From DATFVA01 sp963771705 (lineage in GTDB: Bacteria; Bacteroidota; Ignavibacteria; Ignavibacteriales; Ignavibacteriaceae), in NCBI GenBank assembly GCA_963771705.1, contig CAVYUP010000002.1, positions 248,001-312,000 of the forward strand: a stretch of 64,000 bases of DNA. The letters are read 5' to 3'. The position numbers and the translations under genes are program-made. Numbering within the stretch: position 1 is the stretch's first letter; the number at the start of each line of letters is the position of its first letter. Below the pieces are notes generated by a model that saw only the letters and a list, made by a program, of their open reading frames with translations, searched no databases and was not told where the DNA came from. This document shows positions 9,148 through 17,325 of this stretch, in pieces.

Positions 9148-10587
9148 TTATTTTATCAGCAGCATTTTTTTAACATCAGAATAAGTCCCGCTGGTTAATC
9201 TGTAATAATATGCGCCGCTTGAAAGAGATTTCCCGTTAAAATCTAGATTGTACGTCCCTTTCAAATAATAATGATCATCTGCCAGACTGCTTATTTCCTC
9301 TCCAAGTGAGTTGTAAATCTTCAACGTTACATAAGCATCTGCAGGAATTGTAAAACTGATTCTGGTTGAGGGATTAAAGGGATTCGGGTAATTCTGGAAT
9401 AGCCTGAAAGCTGTTGGTAAATTGTTTTTTTCTTTTATGCTGGTTACATGCCCTTTGTAAAGGGTGATATGTCCCCCGTCTGGTACGACGGAGGTTTCGA
9501 TAATGGTGTTTGAACCTGCTATATATGATGTTGTATAATCGTAAAAACCGGTCTGGAAGACGGAGACGGCTGACCATCCGTCGGGAACAATAATATCTGC
9601 AGTTAACGGATAATTGTAGATATCATTTTCAAGCGTATCGGTCACATTAAGGATAATACTTGTATCAGTAACTGAAATAATGTTGTAATCATAGGAGTCC
9701 CTTTCTTTCATATACTTTGTTACTTCGCCCATTGGTGCAACCCATACATCGCCATTATCTGAGGCATCGGATACGTACTGACAGGCTGACTCAAACCACT
9801 GAACCGAGATCGGCTGATATGAACCCTGATCAATAGCTGACTGGATAGAATCAAAAGGAATTACATCGTGAGCCTGCAGTAATCCCCATCCGCCCTGATT
9901 TATTGAATTATCCACGTAGTCATAAAATGCCTGCAGTTCATCAAGATCGTCGGAAGGGGAGTTTCGCAGGGAGTCAAATTCGATTACACGGGAACCTACG
10001 GTGTACCAGTCCTGCCCTGATAACGAAGAATCAACGGGGTCTTCAGAGATAGCGCGGGCTGATTCGTAGAACAGACTGGTGTAATTAATTACATCATTGT
10101 CATATTCAGAATAAGGATAGGCCAGCACAATACATTTTTTATTTGGAATTTTTCGTTCGATACTTTTCTTTGACTGATAAAGCTCATATAGAAGCGTACC
10201 GGTAGTTGAAGTATCACCTATGGCCAGATTGCCAAGATGAGCGTGGGTTATAGTATGCGAACCCATTTCCTGTCCTGCATTCGACATTTCTATGAATTCC
10301 GGCCAGGTGCCGTATCTCCAGTAAGGTCCCCATGGATCATCAAGAGGCCCGGTGATTAAGAAGAACGTTCCCCTGAACCCGTATTGTTCGAACATAGGGA
10401 AGACGTAATCGTACTGCGACTGCATACAGTCATCAAACGTAAAACTAAAGGCCGCGGTTTTGTCATCCTTCCATTTTTTAACGGATACATCACCAATTGA
10501 AGCAGGATTTATCTGGCAATAAGCCGTAGGAACAACCCCTGCGGTAGTTATCAATAAGATCAAAAACAGTATAGAGTAGAGTTTCAT
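9148..10587 (-). CDS. Secreted polysaccharide deacetylase (NodB) with T9SS sorting domain
   Basis: A 479-residue secreted enzyme that should remove acyl groups from a polysaccharide. A signal peptide occupies about residues 1-24. The NodB domain shows motif 1 FSFTFDDCMQS (residues 47-57, catalytic base and metal Asp), motif 2 GSHTITHAHLGN (His111 and His115 as metal ligands) and a late LLQAHDV His motif. A beta-rich linker follows, then a C-terminal type A sorting domain from about 395 beginning FRLFQNYPNPFNPST, with the usual ISSLADDHYYLKGTY and DVKKMLLIK strands. The tail implies export through the type IX system and processing or anchoring at the surface. It is monocistronic and divergent from the CBM20-esterase gene, with which it may share a glycan substrate. 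Confidence 0.93.
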   Translation of the reverse strand: MKLYSILFLILLITTAGVVPTAYCQINPASIGDVSVKKWKDDKTAAFSFTFDDCMQSQYDYVFPMFEQYGFRGTFFLITGPLDDPWGPYWRYGTWPEFIEMSNAGQEMGSHTITHAHLGNLAIGDTSTTGTLLYELYQSKKSIERKIPNKKCIVLAYPYSEYDNDVINYTSLFYESARAISEDPVDSSLSGQDWYTVGSRVIEFDSLRNSPSDDLDELQAFYDYVDNSINQGGWGLLQAHDVIPFDSIQSAIDQGSYQPISVQWFESACQYVSDASDNGDVWVAPMGEVTKYMKERDSYDYNIISVTDTSIILNVTDTLENDIYNYPLTADIIVPDGWSAVSVFQTGFYDYTTSYIAGSNTIIETSVVPDGGHITLYKGHVTSIKEKNNLPTAFRLFQNYPNPFNPSTRISFTIPADAYVTLKIYNSLGEEISSLADDHYYLKGTYNLDFNGKSLSSGAYYYRLTSGTYSDVKKMLLIK

Positions 10588-10706
10588 AAGTTTCCGGAAT
10601 TTCTTACAAAAATATAACTTATCCTGGATAAAATTTAGTTAGTAAAAAAAATCTCTTATTTTCGTGTTGTGAAAAAATAAAAGATATACAGTTTAAAAGC
10701 ATTTAA

Positions 10707-11837
10707 ATGAAGATCATATTTCTGCTCTGCCTTTTCTCCATATTGGTCAGGGCACAGCAATCCGTAGAGATTACCTTCAAGATTCAAGCAAATAATATAC
10801 CGGATTCCGGAACAGTTTATATCACAGGCAATCAGCAGGAATTGGGAAACTGGCGTCCCGATAAAGTTTCTTTAATTAATACATCCGGAAATATTTGGGA
10901 AAAAACAATTTCCTTTCCCCCCGGTGAAGATATAGAATTTAAGATAACTCTTGGCAGCTGGGAGAATGAAGCAGTAAATAAAGACGGTAGTATTCCGGAA
11001 AATATCAAACTTAAGGCGTATAGTGACACTGTTGTTAGTTTATCATTTAGTAACTGGAAAAGTAAGCCGGTTCAGAAGTTTAAGGGGAAGGTGACCGGCC
11101 GCCTCGAGTATATCAGAAATCTGAAAGGTGAGGGAATACCGCCGCGAGATGTTATCATCTGGCTCCCGCCGGATTATTCCAAAGATATTAATAAACGATA
11201 TCCGGTCCTTTATATGCAGGATGGTCAGAATCTTTTCGATCCTGCTACGTCTGCTTTTGGCATCGACTGGCAGCTGGATGAAACCGCTGATAGTCTTATC
11301 AGACAGGGGAAGATGAGATCGTTGATAATTGTAGGTCTTGCTAATACGGCATGGAGAAACTCAGAGTACGCGGAAAATGACACCGGTTATGCCTATATGA
11401 AATTCGTTGTTCAAAAGGTGAAGCCATTAATAGACTCAACCTATAGAACTTTAACTGATCGCGGCAATACTGCTGTCGGCGGTTCTTCCCTGGGAGGTTT
11501 GATTTCTTTCATGCTTGCCTGGAACTACCCTGACGTTTTTTCAATGGCAATGTGCGTATCACCGGCATTGAAGATTTATAATATTAATTATGTCGATAAT
11601 GTTAAGGAGTATGCCGGTCCACGTAAAGATCTTAAGTTCTATTTCGATGCGGGACTTCATTCAATTGACTCACTGCTGGTTCCCGGGGTAATTGAAATGA
11701 TAAAGGCTCTGGAGAGCAAAGGTTATAAAAAAGGCAGGGATATTATGTTCTATGAAGATAAGCATGGTGAACATAATGAGAGTTCCTGGGCAGCCAGGGC
11801 GTGGAGGCCGCTTCTGTTTTTCTTCGGCAGAAGGTGA
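10707..11837 (+). CDS. CBM20-like domain fused to an esterase (alpha/beta hydrolase)
   Basis: A 376-residue exported protein. After a short signal peptide (about 1-16) comes a starch-binding CBM20-like domain (about 18-112) with VYITGNQQELGNW and the VSLINTSGNIWEKTI and FKITLGSW strands. From about 130 there is an esterase-D/Fes-like hydrolase domain: RYPVLYMQDGQNLFDP, and the nucleophile elbow GGSSLGG with Ser261 of G-S-S-L-G. A late Asp (FYFDAG) and the His of KHGEHNESSWAARAW complete a plausible triad. The family includes enzymes that release ferulate or acetate from polysaccharides and also siderophore esterases; the glycan-binding module favours a polysaccharide ester. The next gene converges 49 bases away. 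Confidence 0.88.
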   Translation: MKIIFLLCLFSILVRAQQSVEITFKIQANNIPDSGTVYITGNQQELGNWRPDKVSLINTSGNIWEKTISFPPGEDIEFKITLGSWENEAVNKDGSIPENIKLKAYSDTVVSLSFSNWKSKPVQKFKGKVTGRLEYIRNLKGEGIPPRDVIIWLPPDYSKDINKRYPVLYMQDGQNLFDPATSAFGIDWQLDETADSLIRQGKMRSLIIVGLANTAWRNSEYAENDTGYAYMKFVVQKVKPLIDSTYRTLTDRGNTAVGGSSLGGLISFMLAWNYPDVFSMAMCVSPALKIYNINYVDNVKEYAGPRKDLKFYFDAGLHSIDSLLVPGVIEMIKALESKGYKKGRDIMFYEDKHGEHNESSWAARAWRPLLFFFGRR

Positions 11838-11885
11838 AATGCTTCATTTCTGCGGACGCAGTGCAGCATCGCCGCCCTTACGCCT

Positions 11886-12539
11886 TCATGGCTTCTCAAA
11901 GTGCTGGTAGTCTTTTCTATCCTTCCAGTTACCGCCCCAATCCCAGCCCAGTTTCTTAAACTCCTTTACAAGGAAAGTGCTTTTAGTGATCGTGCCGGGC
12001 TGTGTGGTATCATAAACTGACCCTTCCGGTTGATGAAGGTCTTTCCTTATATAGGGATTGAGGAGGGGATTGATATCTATAGCCCTTCCGAATGAATGGT
12101 TTGATAATTTTTTTGTCCCCGCAATAAATCTGTAGTTAAAAGCTGAAGTATTATTGTCTTCCATCGATTTCTCATCGTCCCATCCGTAATGGGAGACGGG
12201 GATCACTTTCGCGACAGGAAATTTTTCTTCTTTAATCTTCGTGAAAATCTTTTCTATGTCGCTTCGTAAATCACCGGAGATTACAACCTGGCCTTCGTGA
12301 AGTTTATTGTCGAATGAAAAGTACTGAACTTTTACGATAACCAGTTTCTTCCTTATTCCGGATGGAATTTCTATGCCCCTTGTGGCATCCTCAATGCTGT
12401 AATCTGAATCTACAATTATTTTTTCAGCCGTGCTGTCATTCATTCCTGGTCTTTCGATATTTACCTCATATGCCGCTGTCTCACCGGACCCGTTGAAAAT
12501 CAATGCGGCTAAGAAAATCAGTAATATGATCCGTATCAA
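11886..12539 (-). CDS. M15 family D-Ala-D-Ala carboxypeptidase-like peptidase
   Basis: A 217-residue exported protein with a signal peptide (about 1-21). The C-terminal M15 (VanY/endolysin type) zinc site is visible: SFGRAIDINP gives the first Asp ligand region and DYQHFEKP at the C-terminus gives the last His. An upstream His in NHSFGRAIDI supplies the third ligand, and the WDWGGNWKDRKDYQHFE pattern is typical of the M15_4 group. Such enzymes trim peptidoglycan stem peptides in the periplasm. The N-terminal third (about 22-85) is family-specific and unassigned. Transcribed divergently from the FKBP lipoprotein gene with 72 bases between starts. Confidence 0.88.
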   Translation of the reverse strand: MIRIILLIFLAALIFNGSGETAAYEVNIERPGMNDSTAEKIIVDSDYSIEDATRGIEIPSGIRKKLVIVKVQYFSFDNKLHEGQVVISGDLRSDIEKIFTKIKEEKFPVAKVIPVSHYGWDDEKSMEDNNTSAFNYRFIAGTKKLSNHSFGRAIDINPLLNPYIRKDLHQPEGSVYDTTQPGTITKSTFLVKEFKKLGWDWGGNWKDRKDYQHFEKP

Positions 12540-12611
12540 TTATAACTGCTCCTAATTTATGATTTAGCGATGTAAATAAATATATTTATAGGTCAAAATA
12601 AAGGAATTAAA

Positions 12612-13457
12612 ATGAAGAAAATACTTGCCTTAGCTCTTTTTGCTGTTACACTCATATATGTTTCTGGATGTTCAAATAACAATAAGGTGGAAACAAAGGA
12701 TAACGGACTGAAATATACAGACGATACCGTTGGTACCGGCAAAACAGCTAAAATGGGGGATCTTATATCGATTAAGTTCAATGCCTGGGTTATAAAGGAC
12801 TCCACGGCGGATCCTTTTAAGGACTGGTCAAATGATTCCAGCAAAGCTAAACAGTCGATTGGATCGACTGATAAAATGGGTAAACCCTATAAATATTTAT
12901 TAAAAGAGGGCAGCTTTATTAAAGGTTCTGCTGAAGGTATCGAAGGAATGAAAGTCGGCGGTACAAGAACAATAATAATTCCTTCTGATCTTGCTTATGG
13001 AAAACAGGGAATAGGTCCCATCCCCCCTAATACGAATCTGAAGGCTGTTATCACCCTGGTTGATGCTAAAGAACCAATTGTTGCTAACATGTGGAATGTT
13101 GACTCTACAAAATATAAAACGACAAAAGATGGTTTGAAATATGCCATAGTAGAAGAGGGAACAGGCGCTCAGCCTGATTCAGGTGATCTTGTTACAGTTG
13201 ACTATTCAGGCTACCTGGCAAAAGATAGTACTAAGTTTGACAGCTCTGTTGAAAGAGATGAACCTTTTACCTTTAAGCTCGGAGCCCATATGGTTATCCC
13301 CGGCTGGGATGAAGGAATTGCGCTGATGAAAAAAGGCGGCAAGGCTAGACTGGTTATTCCGCCGTCACTTGGTTATGGAAACAGACCAAATCATGTTATT
13401 CCTCCGAATTCTACTCTGATTTTTGACGTGCACCTTATCGATGTTAAAAAACAATAG
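12612..13457 (+). CDS. Lipoprotein with two FKBP-type peptidyl-prolyl isomerase domains
   Basis: A 281-residue periplasmic or membrane-attached foldase. The N-terminus MKKILALALF...VSGCSNN is a lipobox with Cys20 as the lipidated residue. Two FKBP domains follow. The first (about 30-155) has an insertion rich in Asp/Ser/Lys and the GTRTIIIPSDLAYG core. The second (about 165-281) has TVDYSGYLA, VIPGWDEGIALMKKGGKARLVIP and SLGYGNRPNHVIPPNSTLIFDV, a complete canonical FKBP active-site set. AAGGAATTAAA precedes the ATG. The duplicated arrangement suggests the first domain may be structural or substrate-binding. Single gene; 143 bases separate it from the convergent kinase-like gene. Confidence 0.94.
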   Translation: MKKILALALFAVTLIYVSGCSNNNKVETKDNGLKYTDDTVGTGKTAKMGDLISIKFNAWVIKDSTADPFKDWSNDSSKAKQSIGSTDKMGKPYKYLLKEGSFIKGSAEGIEGMKVGGTRTIIIPSDLAYGKQGIGPIPPNTNLKAVITLVDAKEPIVANMWNVDSTKYKTTKDGLKYAIVEEGTGAQPDSGDLVTVDYSGYLAKDSTKFDSSVERDEPFTFKLGAHMVIPGWDEGIALMKKGGKARLVIPPSLGYGNRPNHVIPPNSTLIFDVHLIDVKKQ

Positions 13458-13599
13458 AATTTAATTATGATGTTAGTTGCCGGCTGCTTGCTGTTAATAC
13501 CAGTTGGCCTATGCGGCCGGTAATTGATATCTGTTTTCTGTTTTGTCAACTTCAGTTTGGTGAGCACCTGGTGTACCGGAATCCTGTGCTCCTATTTCT

Positions 13600-14472
13600 C
13601 TAAACGTAATATCTTATCAGCGATAGTGCCTGCGGGTAATAGCCCCTTCCAAAAAGATTAAGGTGGTTCAGAACGTGATAAAGTTTATATATATTCTCCC
13701 TGTATTCCCATCCTTCCTTTAAAGGATAGCTTTCATTATACGAAGAATAAAATTCTTCCGGATATCCTCCGAAAAGTTTTGTCATTCCAAGATCTGCTTC
13801 ACGATGGCCGTAATAAACAGCAGGATCGATAATACATGGCTTCCCTTCCTCATCAACCATAAAATTTCCGCTCCAGAGATCGCCGTGAAGTAGTGAAGGT
13901 TCTTCTTCCGATCCTTTAAGTATTTCTCCTGTTTTATTTTCCAGCAGCCCGAAATTTTTCCTTAATTCTGCTGTAGCATACCCGTTCTTTTCACAAAGCA
14001 TAAGCTGGAAGAGGAGCCTTTTATTAAAATAGAATTCCGCCCAGTCCTTATTCTCATTTCCGTCTGTCAGATTTTTCTGCGGTGATGAACCTATATAATT
14101 ATCTTCGTAGAATCCGAAAGATGCTGAAGTATAACGGTGAAGATCTGAGAACTGTTTGCCGAAATCTTCGAAGAAGGAGCCTGATTTTCGTCCGCTCTCA
14201 ATAAATTCAGTCACAAGATAATTTTCTGAAAATATTTTTGCTCCGGGCACCCTTATGGCATCTGCTTTCTGCAGTTCATCAAGACCGTGAGCTTCTTTGG
14301 CAAACATATCGGCAGGTGAATCAACATTTATCTTAAGGAGAAACTTTTTGCCTGATTCCATGATTATTTTGTAAGCACTGCTTATACAGCCGCCTGAAAG
14401 ATCCTTTGTATCCCTTATTTTTGAGTCCAGCCGCTTTTCAATATCCTTTTTTACTTTTTCACTTAAGCTCAT
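13600..14472 (-). CDS. Fructosamine kinase family protein
   Basis: A 290-residue protein of the fructosamine/ketosamine-3-kinase (FN3K) fold, which phosphorylates sugars attached to amines and helps remove glycation from proteins. Visible are the Gly-rich start LSGGCISSAYKI, KKFLLKIN with the ATP-binding Lys, a LLHGDLWSGNFMVDEEGKPCIIDPAVYYGHREADLGM catalytic stretch (read as HGDLWSGN followed by IDPAVYYG), and the NHLNLFGRGYY C-terminal signature typical of FN3K. Its start overlaps the end of the tyrosine phosphatase gene by 14 bases. FN3K and low-molecular-weight phosphatase genes are a recurring bacterial pair, which supports a joint deglycation role. Confidence 0.93.
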   Translation of the reverse strand: MSLSEKVKKDIEKRLDSKIRDTKDLSGGCISSAYKIIMESGKKFLLKINVDSPADMFAKEAHGLDELQKADAIRVPGAKIFSENYLVTEFIESGRKSGSFFEDFGKQFSDLHRYTSASFGFYEDNYIGSSPQKNLTDGNENKDWAEFYFNKRLLFQLMLCEKNGYATAELRKNFGLLENKTGEILKGSEEEPSLLHGDLWSGNFMVDEEGKPCIIDPAVYYGHREADLGMTKLFGGYPEEFYSSYNESYPLKEGWEYRENIYKLYHVLNHLNLFGRGYYPQALSLIRYYV

Positions 14473-14941
14473 CCTTCAGCCTGTTTAATAAACCCCGGCA
14501 GGCGTCAACAAGTATATCCATTACTTTCTCAAACCCTTCAGGCCCTCCAAGGTAGGGGTCTGGAACTTCTTCCGCTTTGATGTGCCTGTTGAATTCAATC
14601 ATCCTGTGGATCCTGCCGCTGTAATTTTTACTTTTGTCTAACATGTTAATTTCTTTAAATATTTCATCATCCATTGTGACGATATAGTTGAACCTCTCAA
14701 AGTCTGTTTTGGGATCAAACTGTCGGGCTTTGCTTTTTAAGAAATAACCTCTGCTTGCTGCATGAAATCTCATACGGGGATCAGGACTCTCACCTGCATG
14801 ATATCCAATCGTGCCCGCTGAGTCGACTTCTATTCTGTCAGATAATTTTTCTTTTTCTACCATTGTTTTAAGTATCCCTTCGGCAGCTGGGGAACGGCAG
14901 ATATTCCCCATACAAACAAAGAGTATTCTGATATTTTCCAT
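14459..14941 (-). CDS. Low-molecular-weight protein tyrosine phosphatase
   Basis: A 160-residue phosphatase with the N-terminal P-loop VCMGNICRSP (C-x5-R: nucleophile Cys10, Arg16) and the general-acid Asp128 in VPDPYLGG. Length and fold match LMW-PTPs, which act on phosphotyrosine or, when paired with fructosamine kinases, possibly on sugar phosphates produced during deglycation. GAGGAG lies upstream of the ATG on the minus strand. It is the first gene of a two-gene unit with the kinase-like gene. Confidence 0.95.
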   Translation of the reverse strand: MENIRILFVCMGNICRSPAAEGILKTMVEKEKLSDRIEVDSAGTIGYHAGESPDPRMRFHAASRGYFLKSKARQFDPKTDFERFNYIVTMDDEIFKEINMLDKSKNYSGRIHRMIEFNRHIKAEEVPDPYLGGPEGFEKVMDILVDACRGLLNRLKDELK

Positions 14942-15131
14942 AAATGAACTCCTCTTATCAGGTGTAATATTCAGGAAATCAAATATAACTATTTACACAC
15001 TAATCATCATTTATTTTCTGCGTCACTGGATCTGTGAAATCCTTGCTTAATGTATAATATTTTTTTATTCTTGAACATTGTTTACAGAAACTAAAAAAAA
15101 TTGCTTATAGAAATTTCTTAAAGGATGAACT

Positions 15132-15482
15132 ATGGCTTATGTCATCACTAAATTGTGTCTCAACTGCAAAGATATTGCATGTACCCAGGTTTGCCCGGTT
15201 GACTGTATCTACGAATATACCGGCGACGATCCGACTATTCCTAAGGAGATGCTTTTGATTGATCCTGATGAATGCATCGATTGTAACGCTTGCGTCCCTG
15301 AGTGTCCCTGGGAAGCCATCTTCGAAGAGGAAATGGTGCCTGACATTTTTAATGAAGATATAGAACTTAACGCTAGAATAGTAGGGAAGCCCAGGGTGGT
15401 TCCTCAACGTGAAGAGGGAAAACCTCTCCCAACCCCGGAAGAGATTGAAGCTAACAAGAAAAAATGGGGCTACAGCGGATAA
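15132..15482 (+). CDS. fdxA: 7Fe-type (3Fe-4S/4Fe-4S) ferredoxin
   Basis: A 116-residue soluble electron carrier. The Cys pattern matches the Azotobacter FdxA class: LCLNCKDIACTQVCPVDC (Cys9, 12, 17, 21 and 25), then DECIDCNACVPECPWEAI, which holds the second cluster. The C-terminal extension (EDIELNARI onward, Pro/Glu-rich) is also typical of that class. A strong AAGGATG ribosome site precedes ATG 15132. The gene stands alone, so the redox partner cannot be inferred from neighbours; central 2-oxoacid or nitrogen-compound metabolism are common uses. Confidence 0.93.
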   Translation: MAYVITKLCLNCKDIACTQVCPVDCIYEYTGDDPTIPKEMLLIDPDECIDCNACVPECPWEAIFEEEMVPDIFNEDIELNARIVGKPRVVPQREEGKPLPTPEEIEANKKKWGYSG

Positions 15483-15722
15483 AGTAACGCTTCCATTCGC
15501 TTAGTCCTGCAAATTCCTCTGATTTGTAATTACAGCAGTTGGTTAATTAGTCCCGCTTTTTTTATTTTTTGGGTGCAGTTTATAATGTCTATTCAATTAT
15601 ACCTGCTGTATTGCATTTTGTACAATTTACTCTGTTATATACTCAAAAATTGATATCTGCTCACAATTCTCTAATGGCATTCAGTTTGCTTTTTGGGGGA
15701 GACTCATAAATCTGAGGAAATG

Positions 15723-16367
15723 ATGAAAAAGTTGATCTTTATAATATTTGTGCTCTCAGTTTCCGGTGTTTATGCCCAGGTGAATACAGCCGCCGTTAAA
15801 CTTGGTATATTTTCACCATCTTCTGCCGGGGGAGGTTTTATTATCGGATATGAAGGTTCGCATTATGTAGATAAGAATTTCAGCTTCGGGTGGAGTTTCG
15901 ACTGGTTCCATAAGAACTACGTAGATAAAACTCTTGTTAATGATCTGAACCAGCAGGATCCTAATCCTATCGGCAGCGGACAAATAAATGAACTCAGGGC
16001 AACAACCAATCTTCACGATTTCCCCCTGATGATCCATCTTACAGGTAAAACCCTCGTGGCACCTTACACCCAGGCTTACCTTACTGCAGGAATCGGAGCG
16101 GAAGTTCTGCTTATCAATTATAATGATTACGTTGATCCTTCTAAAGATGAATTCCATACAGCCTTTGATCTTAACTGGAGAGTGGGCGTAGGAGGGATTT
16201 ATGAACTGAGCAGACAGGCTGATGTCTTCGCCGAACTCGCTTACCATTATTCGGCTCCAAGCTGGACTTACGAAACTCAGGATGTCTTTGGAAATAAACG
16301 TACTTTTGAAAGAGTGTTCGATATGAGTGGCGTTATGTTCAGAGTTGGCTTCCGGTTTTATTATTAA
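15723..16367 (+). CDS. Outer-membrane beta-barrel (porin-family) protein
   Basis: A 214-residue exported barrel protein. I start at ATG 15723 because GAGG (15714-15717) lies five bases upstream and the signal peptide MKKLIFIIFVLSVSGVYAQ begins there; upstream in-frame codons back to TTG 15693 give an unlikely N-terminus. The mature part alternates amphipathic strands (KLGIFSPSSAGGGFIIGYEG, FAELAYHYSAP) and ends in the sequence MFRVGFRFYY with aromatic C-terminal residues, as expected for BamA-dependent insertion. No transport specificity can be read. A 23-base palindrome lies 66 bases beyond the stop. Confidence 0.85.
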   Translation: MKKLIFIIFVLSVSGVYAQVNTAAVKLGIFSPSSAGGGFIIGYEGSHYVDKNFSFGWSFDWFHKNYVDKTLVNDLNQQDPNPIGSGQINELRATTNLHDFPLMIHLTGKTLVAPYTQAYLTAGIGAEVLLINYNDYVDPSKDEFHTAFDLNWRVGVGGIYELSRQADVFAELAYHYSAPSWTYETQDVFGNKRTFERVFDMSGVMFRVGFRFYY

Positions 16368-16432
16368 CTTTGGTTGAAAACGTCAAAGAATTTAAGCCAT
16401 TTCTCCTTTTGTAAATCGTTGATAAATTAAAC

Positions 16433-16455
16433 AGGTATGACAAATTGTCATACCT
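16433..16455. repeat. Perfect 23-base palindrome
   Basis: AGGTATGACAA, one central base, then TTGTCATACCT. It lies between the convergent porin and YjbQ genes. The stem is AT-rich, and TTTT follows on the plus strand, so it could act as a weak terminator; a protein-binding site or the remnant of a small repeat element is equally possible. A half-copy (GTATGACAAA) recurs near 16570. Confidence 0.6.
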
Positions 16456-16625
16456 TTTGTTTACCTCGGATTTGCCTTGGGGTTATAGGGTATTTGAAGC
16501 GTAGGTGGACTCATAATGAGACACTTCAAAATAGCGAAATTTCCAAGTTTTCGGCTGTTGAAAAACTCTTCAGTATGACAAAATGGCAGTGTATTAAATC
16601 GGGAAAAGTAATTTGTCCAGATCAG

Positions 16626-17048
16626 TTATTCCCCCATGATAGTAACTACAATCTTCCTGCTGCCGCCTCTGTTCCTGTGTTCGCATAGATAAACTCCCTG
16701 CCAGGTTCCCAGATTAAAATCTCCGTTCTTAACCGGGACTGAAACACTGCTTCCCAAAATTACGCTCTTAATGTGTGCCGGCATATCGTCTGAACCTTCT
16801 GTATTGTGATCATAGTATGGAGCGTCTTCTGGAACCATCTTGTTAAAATGTTTTTCCATATCGCTCCTTACTGAGGGATCGGCATTTTCATTCAGGGTAA
16901 GGGAAGCGGAAGTGTGTTTTATAAATATATGGGCTATACCCGTTTTTATATCCTTAATTTCCGCGGCCTGGTCAAGTATCTCATCAGTGATCAGATGGAA
17001 GCCTCTTCCTCTTGATTTAACGCTGAATTCTTTTTGTATGCATTTCAT
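16626..17048 (-). CDS. YjbQ family (UPF0047) protein
   Basis: A 140-residue protein of the YjbQ family, reported in other bacteria to have weak thiamine-phosphate synthase activity, though its main role is unsettled. Family motifs are FIKHTSASLTLNENADPSV, DMEKHFNKMVPE, YDHNTEGSDDMPAHIKS and GTWQGVYLCEHRNRGGSRKI. The conserved His/Asp/Glu residues probably form a metal site (His of KHTSAS, His of DMPAHIK, His of CEHR). The 258 bases between its stop and the porin gene hold only the palindrome at 16433 and no convincing gene. Stand-alone gene, cytoplasmic. Confidence 0.94.
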   Translation of the reverse strand: MKCIQKEFSVKSRGRGFHLITDEILDQAAEIKDIKTGIAHIFIKHTSASLTLNENADPSVRSDMEKHFNKMVPEDAPYYDHNTEGSDDMPAHIKSVILGSSVSVPVKNGDFNLGTWQGVYLCEHRNRGGSRKIVVTIMGE

Positions 17049-17325
17049 AATTTGCCTCGTTTAATGCACAAATATAATGATATTCAAATTTTTATGTTTT
17101 ATCGCGAAGCATTCTTGCACCCGTTTCAGTTTAAGTTTTCTATAAAAATTCCTTTCTCTTGGCGGTCATCCCAAAATAGAGCCATTCATCTAAAACATTT
17201 AAAAATGGTTAGAATTAATAGAAAGTTTCTCTTAACTTTGACGCGGTTTTAACATAAGTACAAAAATCTCAAACTTGAATCCTCAATTACATATCTATTT
17301 CCACAAACAAAATTCAGTTAGAAAC

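Noticed and set aside
13470..13590. Terminator between the FKBP and kinase-like genes
   Set aside because: An imperfect GCCGGC/GCCGGT inverted repeat has a long loop and no T run on either strand.
16437..16688. Small plus-strand gene between the porin and YjbQ genes
   Set aside because: It starts inside the palindrome, runs into the antisense of YjbQ, and has no ribosome site or recognisable protein features.
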